Of a stretch of DNA of 15,545 bases, positions 9,231 through 15,545 are shown piece by piece (the first letter of the stretch is position 1; each line of letters starts with the position of its first letter). The position numbers and the translations under genes were made by a program. Under the pieces are notes generated by a model. It had not been told where the DNA came from. It saw only the letters and a program-made list of their open reading frames with translations, and made no database searches. This DNA is from Chloromonas sp. AAM2. Lineage: Eukaryota > Chlorophyta > Chlorophyceae > Chlamydomonadales > Chlamydomonadaceae. The stretch spans positions 1 through 15,545 of the forward strand of contig QAXH01003201.1 in the NCBI GenBank assembly GCA_004335635.1, written 5' to 3'.

Positions 9231-10675
9231 CTGTCACAGGCAAGCATCGGCTGCTGGCATCAGCAATCAACAGGCACAGGTGATACAGTATGTGTATGGT
9301 GTGCAGTACAGGTCGCCCCTGTGATAGGATGTCTCAAAAGTGGCCGTACCTGGCATGCGGGTGACTTGGTTGCTCCAATCAGGCAGCTAACCGGCCTTCA
9401 AACGCTTGAACGCAAACATTGATTCTCTCTAACATCAAAGAAACACTGCTAGCTGGCTCAATGAGCAAGGCAAGAAACGATGGCCAAGGTTGCTTCAAGC
9501 TGTTGTTGTTTTCCGTCTAGCAAGCCAGGCCCAGAGCCGCATCCGAGCTTGAGCACCTTGCTGCTACGGGGCCATCACAGACTACGTAGCAACGTGCTTA
9601 TCGCCAGCTAATACACCGTTTGCGAGCAGAACTAGGGCCAAGGTTGACTCCAAAAAACGGGTCGCGCGAGCCCATGCGCGAAGTTACGCAAAGTTCCTAC
9701 GTGTGCGCGCGTTCGGCCCGGTCACAACGAGCCCAAGATCGTCGCATTTGGTGCAGCAAAGGCCAACCTGGCCTAAAGTGGCCAACCTGATTGGTTGAGA
9801 CATTCAATCGGGGGTGGTGGTGGTGGGGGGCCTACAATGAGCGCGTTCTGTGTAGATGTTTCCATCAAGGCAAGGGCATTGCTCTGACACACCGTGGACA
9901 TAAAAGGAGAACAAAGCGAGCAAATCAGGGGCGACTGGTTGGAGGGAGGCAGACAGCTACAGAGGCCGGGAACGGGAGCCGAAACAGGCAAGATAGGAAG
10001 TCCAGGCGAGCCTCAGAACAGGCAACAAGGGTGAACCAGGTGTAGCGCACGGCAAGTCTTACAGGGATAGGCTGATGGATAGTCAGACGCTGGCTCCAAC
10101 AGTAGCACTAGTTGGTTTGGAGCCATTCAAACATAGTCCATGTCGATGAAACATAGACTCGATCATGCAACTTGTGTATTGCTGTGCCTCTGCGCTGATT
10201 GCGCCAAGCGCTATGGAATGCACTTACGTTCTGGCTTAGGTGCACCATTCGTCAAGTATGTGCATTTCTGCATGCGCTACTAAGAGCACATGCGCTATGC
10301 ACTCACTTCCTGGCTCTGGCGCCCCAGCCCGTCTCGCGTACGTGCCGACCTTGTGGCCCGATGTGCAGCCACGCCTGCCCAGAAGGCACAGCCTACCTGC
10401 ATGAAACAGGAATTACAGCTTCTTCTCCTCAGCTTGTTGACAGTAGTTGACCTGTCATTCTACAGTCAGCGCTACAGTCATATTACTGCAACAGGTTGCT
10501 AAGAGAATGATGGATGCGCTCATCTGCCCTTGCACAAGGTGTGACGGGCCAGGGCACCTGCAGTGCGATTGCACGAGCACAGTAAAGACACAACCGGCAA
10601 AGCTGAAGGTCGTGGCAGTTGGACGGCTTCTGTGCTGCAAGCCTACAGGATTGGTCCGCTTTCCAGCATCCCTAC
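9231..10675. other. long putative intron, with CpG-rich patch
   Basis: No exon is securely placed. One candidate minus-strand exon (10307-10396, VGCAFWAGVAAHR...) has both splice signals, but its phase does not fit its neighbours. A CpG-rich patch at about 9657-9720 contains gggtcgcgcgagccc, and ggccaacctg is repeated at about 9761 and 9781. A G-rich tract occurs at about 9811-9829. The patch could be a promoter, which would mean the flanking exons belong to different genes. Confidence 0.3.
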
Positions 10676-10866
10676 CATTGTCTTTGCGTGTGACGCGGTT
10701 GTGGTAGGTGGACACCTTGTCTGGCAAGACGCCTACACGCGGGTGCGCTTCTTGATTGATGGGATTGGATTCCAGTTCTCGGGCAAAATCGCTGGACATT
10801 GTTGTAGCCTTTGTGACATATAAGAAGACAATGGCACCTGTCTTGATGTCGATCACAACTGTTGAA
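10676..10866 (-). CDS. unidentified protein, internal exon, possible RNase H-like start
   Basis: Starts after tacgtttgtag (or 8 bases later after caacag) and ends at AAT G|GTAGGG. The frame reads STVVIDIKTGAIVFLYVTKA, then TTMSSDFARELESNPI and ahead to VSTYHNRVTRKDN. The pattern of a hydrophobic strand, a turn with DIKTGAIV, and a second hydrophobic strand resembles the first two strands of RNase H-fold transposases. The preceding exon that would carry the first catalytic Asp was not found. I treat this as a weak structural resemblance, not an identification. Confidence 0.45.
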
Positions 10867-11291
10867 CTACAAACGTACAGACAAGTCGAGAAAGGGAGGA
10901 ACGAATGACTGGTGAGATGAATTGGGCTTGCTGGCATCTCAGAGCAATACAAGAGGTGACGAGTAAACCATCTACCAAGGCCCATGGCAGGCCGAACGCG
11001 TGAGAGAGGATTAAATTTGGCGGGGTTGCTGGTAAGGTGAACACAGCGTGCTGCCGGCATCCCCAAGCAAGATCAGATGGCACAAGAACAATGGCAAGAC
11101 CCGTGGCAAGCGCATCAGCTTGCCAGGTAGAAACAACAGCGGGGCAAATGCTGGAGAGGGCACATACAATGTCTCGCAAGCCCAATCCAACGACGCAATT
11201 CAACGACACCTACAGACACCAAACAGACACATTTACGTGTCAGGTTCTACACTTTTCATCTACAATTATGCAACACCTGGTGTTTGCTCAC

Positions 11292-11342
11292 CTTGTCAGT
11301 CCTGCAAACCTGTACTTGTTGCACAAGGTCTCGCCCTTCAAA
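11292..11342 (-). CDS. unidentified protein, 51-nt internal exon
   Basis: Flanked by an acceptor (tttggcag) and a donor (GTGAGC). It encodes exactly 17 codons, FEGRDLVQQVQVCRTDK, phase 0 to phase 0. It fits directly behind the exon ending at 11701. Too short to support any function alone. The next exon toward 10866 is unresolved because the phases at 11292 (0) and 10866 (needs one or two bases) do not match. Confidence 0.5.
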
Positions 11343-11420
11343 CTGCCAAACAGAGGCGAGGGTATCTGTACTGGGGCAGTGGGTGATGGAAAATAGGGAG
11401 TTGCCGGTGAGGGTCAAAGT

Positions 11421-11436
11421 TAGGGTTAAGGCTGTG
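11421..11436 (+). other. short telomere-like motif in an intron
   Basis: The sequence aagttagggttaagg carries TTAGGGTTA, followed by further TTAAGG/GTTATG words to about 11457. A single unit and a half is too short to be a telomere remnant with confidence. Confidence 0.25.
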
Positions 11437-11700
11437 TAATGTTAAGGTTATGTTGTAAGGCTTATCACGCGACTTCACCCTCAACCTGACACAAATGCAG
11501 GCGGTAACAGAACAAGCAGAGCAGCGAGAACACCCAGGAATGGAACAACAAGGCGCTGTCAGGATCAGCTCTCCCACAGGGTTCTTGAGTGCGAGGCCAT
11601 GGTCAGTATCTTTGCCTTGCCGTTCTTTGTTCTCCTTATCATTCATTGATTGCCAGGAGCAAAACTTCCCAGTCGGGCCTGCAGGACACCATTCACGCAC

Positions 11701-11873
11701 CTGGTCAGCAGAGAGCAAATCAACAAGCAGCACATCCAGCTTGGGGATGAGGGAGTCTCCCAGGGGTGCCAAGCCACGGACCTTGGCCAGCGCTTGCTGT
11801 TGCAGGCGACGGCGCTGCTCTTGCATGCGATCTCGAAAGAGCTCTGCAGTTATTGGCAAGCTTGACTGACGTC
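11701..11873 (-). CDS. unidentified protein, internal exon with basic helix
   Basis: Bounded by an acceptor (ggttcacag) and a donor (CAG|GTGCGT), with two bases plus 57 codons. The sequence includes LPITAELFRDRMQEQRRRLQ, QQALAKVRGLAPLGD and LLVDLLSADQ. The first half is a strongly charged, probably alpha-helical or coiled segment. The two leading bases complete a Gly codon begun at 12317, giving WYIAWSG-RQSS. Among the minus-strand exons this has the clearest boundaries. No family is recognised. Confidence 0.6.
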
Positions 11874-11904
11874 CTGTGAACCATGCCTACGTTTGTTTTT
11901 GCCG

Positions 11905-11990
11905 AGTGGGGAGTTCTCTGCTCTTGCATGCGTGATCTGACTAAGTCTGCGGTTATCAGCAAGCGAGCTCAACTGACGTCCTGTGGACCA
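11905..11990 (-). repeat. decayed duplicate of exon 11701-11873 start (decoy acceptor)
   Basis: A second copy of the acceptor and exon start lies 107 nt upstream of the real one. The copies share CACAGGACGTCAGT, ATAAC, GCAGA and CGCATGCAAGAGCAG. The decoy acceptor (ggtccacag) would start an exon at 11980. The copy has a 4-nt insertion (TCGC) after GAGC that breaks the frame, and from the decoy the reading runs into a stop before the real exon frame is reached. I infer a tandem duplication that has diverged. Confidence 0.7.
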
Positions 11991-12316
11991 TTTGTGCGTA
12001 CTGGTGGTTGAGTAGGTCACCTCTAAGTTCCACGTACGAGAGGCTGATAACTGAAATAGAAAGAATTAACAGAATATAATCTGCATCTTCCGTGCCAACA
12101 ACTCAAAAGCGGGCGTCGAACAGGATGACAGACGAGTCTCTGCAGGAAAAGATTGTCGGCTGTGGGCTGCACACACTGTTCACTGACGCCATTCATCTCA
12201 AGGCCTTCGCATCATTCATTACATCCTTTCAGCATTGCGAAACCATTGCTTAATAGGACACACACTTCCACACACTTGTGCATGCACACCCACACGAGCG
12301 GCAGATGATTACTCAC

Positions 12317-13555
12317 CAGACCAGGCAATGTACCAGTGCAGGATGGGGTGACGCAAGAGCGCTTCAGCGGCGGGCGTGCCGGCCTTGTAGCGGAACCCCA
12401 TCGTGGGCTGGGCAGCTGGATTGGGTGTGCCGGCCTCGACCTGGTGGCTTTCACCCATACTCAGCTGGGCATCTGGATTGGGTGTGCCGGCCTCGACCTG
12501 GTGGCTTTCACCCATACTCAGCTGGGCAGCTGGATTGGGTGTGCCGGCCTTGACCTGGTGGCTTTCACCCATACTCAGCTGGGCATCTGCGGGGTACTTC
12601 TGCAGAAGTGCCTGCCAGGACGCACCCAGTGTGCCCTCCGGAGCTCGGACGGGTCTTTGTCCGACGGCAGAAGCAGGAGCTTTTGGATGTAAGCCGCGAG
12701 TACGCCTGTGTCCACTCCATGCTGCTGCTGCTGCTGCTGTGAGGTGCTGCTGTGAGTTGGTGTGCAGTGGGATGACAGGGGAGTTGGGACTGGTGACAGT
12801 GTGCTGCTGTCTTCATCCAAAGCCTGTCGCAGGGAGGTTTGTGCTGTGAATTGCATGGATGCTGTAGGGCTGGAGCTGCCATGTAGGACAAGAGCTGGCG
12901 TGGTCGATGTTGGTTCTGCAACTGTGTCTATCTCCATATCCTGCTGCTGTGGTGGTTCTCTGGTGTTCTGCTGTGCAAAGTTGGCGGACGTGGGGGTGCT
13001 GGCTACACCAGCCAGTGTGCTATGCTGTCCCATGACCTGCTGCAGCTGCTGCTTGTGCGAGACAACCCCTGTGAAGGGAGCTCCAAATGTGGATGTAATA
13101 GTGACTGGAGCTTCTGTAGGGTCGGTGGGGTCACGGGCCGAGGTTGGTGGTGATGGACGCATACCTTCATCGCCACGAAAGGTGTGCGCATTGCTGCCAA
13201 GGGGCTGACTGTTGCTGGCAGGGTCGGCTGCGGCTTGCGCATGCCCAAAAATGCATGCAGGCGTGAACGCTGCCAGCAGACGGGGCAAGGACCATGCTGT
13301 CCTGAACGAGCGGGCTGCACTGGCCAGAAACGCGGAAGTCGATTGCATCTGGGCGCCCTCATAGCTTCTTGCATCAGTGCCAACTTCCGCTGCTGAGACG
13401 CCTACAGGTGGTGCCGCCTCCTGTTGGAGTGTTGGTGAGTGACGCAGAAGCCTGGACCTGGAATCCTGTAGAAGCGTGGACCTGGAATGGTTCTGGTTCT
13501 TGGAGACAAACGACTGATGATGTTGCACCTGAAGGCAGGATTTCAGGCGACACAT
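12317..13555 (-). CDS. unidentified protein, large exon: disordered region plus repeats
   Basis: One long frame starts at or before an ATG at 13555. It is rich in Ser, Thr, Pro and Gln, has a polyQ run near 12720-12740, and ends in VLAAYIQKLLLLPSDKDPSE and LRRAH. An in-exon acceptor (caacactccaacag, about 13422) is an alternative start. At 12629-12633 the coding frame appears to slip by 2 nt. In the new frame the DNA reads LGASWQALLQKYPADAQLSM, then three 19-residue repeats of the type GESHQVEAGTPNPxAQLSM, then YKAGTPAAEALLRHPILHWY and a strong donor (TCTG|GTGAGT). Both frames are clearly protein-like on their own side of the slip. No family is recognised. It could be a pseudogene, an allele with an indel, or a sequencing error. 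Confidence 0.55.
12408..12590 (-). repeat. 57-bp coding minisatellite, three full copies
   Basis: Units 12408-12464, 12465-12521 and 12522-12578 differ by only a few substitutions, followed by a partial fourth unit to 12590 and preceded by a degenerate half unit (about 12371-12407). Each unit encodes 19 residues, so the array expands in frame. Near identity implies recent duplication or homogenisation. Confidence 0.95.
12720..12758 (-). repeat. CAG/CTG trinucleotide run (polyGln)
   Basis: Six uninterrupted CTG-type triplets, a short break, then further CTG triplets. On the minus strand they encode Gln in the large exon's first frame. Confidence 0.85.
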
Positions 13556-14183
13556 GCCTCATCTACAGACACGACAGGGATACTGAGGATACTGAGCCGG
13601 AAGGGCGCGAAAGCAGGTAGGCTGTAGCGTCATGGACAGACAAGGCCAGAAGTTCAATGTAATTGCGGTCCAGAACGTGGAGCAGCCATGGAGAATAGGC
13701 TAATGATATGCATGTGTCCATGTGTATGCAAGCCAACAACATTGTCCATGTGGTCCATGTGGTCGGGAACGGGGAAGTCAGGCCTCAGGGCATCTGTATC
13801 CATGTGAAGTACAAGTTGTGTGCGTGTGACAGGATGTGCACGCAAAACACAAATATGTGTTTGTGGGGTGTGGCCCGCATGCTGCTGATCATGTGGGGCA
13901 GCCATCATGCTGTACAGCCTGGACTTTGCACTTCTTGATTGATCGCCTGTAGTGCGTCAGCCCGTTTAAAGGCTCACACCTGCTGCCTCTGTAGTCCAGT
14001 CATGTGATTGATTTGTTACATCAGGGAGGCCCGTCAAAGGACACGGGACGAAGCATACTTCCAAAGTGAGCGAGCGTGATAGTGGTCACGCGCGAGGCAC
14101 ACGCGAGGCTCACGCGAGCCGCTCTTTTTGGCACTCGTTTGGGCCGCTGTTTACACTTGGTTTCCTGGAGAAACGGGCCAATC
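13556..14183. other. putative divergent promoter region
   Basis: Lies between the minus-strand exon (from 13555 leftward) and the plus-strand start at 14184. No coding frame is convincing. Short repeats of ccatgtggt occur near 13747-13762. At 14088-14120 the words cacgcgagg and ggctcacgcgagcc give a CpG-rich patch just upstream of the plus-strand start, consistent with a promoter. No TATA box is clear. Confidence 0.35.
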
Positions 14184-14489
14184 ATGGCTCTGTCTGACAT
14201 GCAGGAGCGCAAACCGGCGAGGTGGACCGCAGACCAGATCGCTTCGCTCAAAGGTATCTGTCAAGTTGCAGCATTTTCCGATGGATGAACGTAAACTGTA
14301 ACACGAAGCTCATACACGCACTGGTTTGCATGCAATGTTTGCGGCAAACGTTGCAGATGCATTCACGATGGTCAAGGCAGCACCGGGTAAGCGAATCCTG
14401 GTCCAGCAAGCCCGATAATTGTCATCGACTGCTGCTCCCTCGTTGCTCATCGACAGCTGACACGTTGAATCAACGTGATCATCGGTCAC
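14184..14489 (+). CDS. putative new gene, first exons (unidentified)
   Basis: Exon 1 (14184-14253) begins at ATG in the context ccaatcatggc and reads MALSDMQERKPARWTADQIA then SLK, ending at AAA G|GTATCT. Exon 2 (14357-14386) starts after cgttgcag with two bases completing Asp, reads DAFTMVKAAP and ends G|GTAAGC. A possible exon 3 (14457-14489) reads ADTLNQRDHRS before GTGAGA. Phases fit across all three. A W-T-x-x-Q-I-x-x-L-K start is reminiscent of short helical DNA-binding segments such as SANT/Myb, but this is too little to call. Later exons were not found and may lie beyond the retroelement-like sequence. Confidence 0.4.
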
Positions 14490-14947
14490 GTGAGAGAACC
14501 TGAGTTTGAACACGCATGGTGGATACGCAAGCTTGACCTGGAGTAGGCACAGTTGGCAGCCACACCCTCCGTGAAATGGCCTTGTCGGATGTCGCTGACT
14601 GTACATGAACGTCACAACCAGGGATCACAGCAGACTCGGCCTGAAACAAGTGTGTTCAGTCAGGCAAGCTGCATCAACAGGACATTGTGGCAGTGCCACA
14701 TCCATGTGCATGGACTGTACTCTTGCTGGTGACCTGCATGTGGTTGAGCTGGCCAAGTCCTGTACTGTGGCATTGCTTGTTCACTCTGTCAACACGGCTG
14801 CTGGTACCTGTACATTTCAGACATGTTCACAAAGCCAGTGCATACGAGTTTGCTGGAGACCCAACGCCATGGAGACCAACTGCATCATGTACAGAGGAAG
14901 CTCTTGGCATGGGGCAACGTGCACCGAGGGCGACCGCCAAGCCAATC
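14490..14947. other. intron or 5' flank without a supported gene
   Basis: Open frames run through this interval on the plus strand (for example 14687-15160), but the part before 14948 has an amino-acid composition and Cys/Trp scatter typical of non-coding translation. An acceptor-like tacatttcag ends at 14820. Nothing else is recognised. Confidence 0.35.
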
Positions 14948-15545
14948 ATGGCCCGCAACCATTATCGGCTGCGCCAGTCCGTGCTCAGCCCAGACGCTCC
15001 ACAGCCAAGGGTGCACGACGATGCTGCAGCCGACATTGCAGCCGGTTCGACAGTGCAGGTTGAGGTGGACAACCCCACTCACCACATGCTGCCGCGCCCA
15101 CAGACTGGGTCCAATGGGCCAGTGAAATGGGGCCTTACGTTGCCGGCCTTGCTGCTATGATCAGCAACTTGCTGGCGGAAAACCAACCATGAATGCCCGC
15201 CAATCTGCAGCAGAAGCTGCGTCGGGTTGTGTGGATGCCCTGCGTGGTGAAGTGCAGGAGCTTCGCGCCAAGCTTCAGCAGCATCGGGAGAGGGAAGCCG
15301 CCAAAACTCCTGCTCCTCAGCTCGCAGACATGCAGCAGCAGGTGACGACTTTACAGCGCTCCGTGGCAGACATGCAGCAGCACTCATCAGCGGCAGTGCG
15401 CTCGTGGGCTTCGGTTGTCGCCGGGGCTGCTCCGGCCACGCCCTGGCCTCCTGCTCCGGCAACCATGCACCAATTTCCGTCTGGTGCCCAGAACCAGCAC
15501 GGCACCCGAGCAGCTGCCCACCTCTGATGAGGCTGCCTGTCAAGT
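14948..15545 (+). mobile_element. probable non-LTR retroelement ORF1 (gag-like), partial
   Basis: Three overlapping plus-strand frames seem to form one broken protein. Frame one starts MARNHYRLRQSVLSPDAPQP (14948) and stays plausible to about VDNPTHH. A second frame carries DWVQWASEMGPYVAGLAAM then ISNLLAENQP and stops at TGA 15190-15192. The third begins at ATG 15189, overlapping that stop as ATGA. It encodes a coiled coil (about residues 5-75: heptad-like VQELRAKLQQ, LADMQQQVTTLQRSVADMQQ), then SWASVVAG and a Pro/Ala-rich stretch to a stop at 15525-15527. A coiled coil followed by SWASVV-type sequence is common in LINE ORF1 proteins. The element would extend past the window end. Relationship to the LINE fragment at 5126-5451 is unknown. 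Confidence 0.45.

Noticed and set aside
9031..9270. ORF with a long poly-Ser run
   Set aside because: The Ser run is the GAT microsatellite read beyond the donor at 9147; only the part before it looks coding.
10307..10396. 90-nt minus-strand exon VGCAFWAGVAAHR
   Set aside because: Both splice signals exist, but phase 0 to 0 does not fit between the exons ending at 10676 and starting at 9230, and the plus strand is equally open.
11048..11386. Plus-strand frame with HKNNGKTRGKR, basic ribosomal-protein-like
   Set aside because: A single short basic stretch, with no exon signals or match to a known ribosomal protein; the strand is opposite to the supported exons.
11421..11460. Interstitial telomere array
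   Set aside because: Only one TTAGGG unit plus loose GTTAAGG words; too short to claim an array.
12762..13208. Plus-strand 148-codon ORF with many Cys
   Set aside because: It is antisense to the long Ser/Thr/Pro/Gln-rich minus frame; its Cys content comes from the reverse complement of Gln and Ala codons.

Overview
The window looks like nuclear DNA of a eukaryote, most likely a chlorophyte green alga. Genes are split into many short exons (about 40-130 nt) with GTGAGC/GTGCGT-type donors, introns are mostly 120-660 nt, and the one clearly identified protein is a plant/algal-type threonyl-tRNA synthetase. TGTAA, the usual green-algal poly(A) signal, lies about 430 bp past its stop. No prokaryotic operons, rRNA, CRISPR array or convincing tRNA were seen. 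The species cannot be named from sequence alone.

Layout. (1) 1-486: upstream intron sequence of the synthetase; the first ~310 bp differ in composition and end in A-rich and TA-rich DNA. (2) 487-5589, plus strand: the last 12 exons of threonyl-tRNA synthetase, 378 residues, frame-consistent through every splice junction, covering the class II catalytic core, the anticodon-binding domain and an alanine-rich tail. The N-terminal exons lie outside the window. Its last intron carries a 5'-truncated LINE fragment with a triplet-repeat tail and a candidate target-site duplication. (3) 5590-6870: 3' UTR and intergenic DNA with no gene I can support. (4) about 6871-13555, minus strand: coding-looking exons of unrecognised proteins. 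A chain of exons with compatible phases (12317-13555, 11701-11873, 11292-11342, then a gap, 10676-10866, 9148-9230, 8763-8874, 7450-7628) may be one gene. A separate repeat-bearing ORF lies at 6871-7299. The upstream exon contains a 57-bp coding minisatellite and an apparent 2-nt frameshift. (5) 14184 onward, plus strand: a plausible gene start with two or three small exons. (6) 14948-15545, plus strand: overlapping open frames with a coiled coil, resembling the first ORF (gag-like) of a non-LTR retrotransposon, cut by the window end.

The most unusual structural point is that two unrelated genes, on opposite strands, each carry a decayed copy of an acceptor site plus exon start about 107-108 nt upstream of the real acceptor. 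In both, use of the decoy would lead to a premature stop. The minus-strand gene is the best candidate for something undescribed. Its phases fit well, but I recognise no family with confidence. One segment (10676-10866) only vaguely recalls the first strands of an RNase H-like transposase core.
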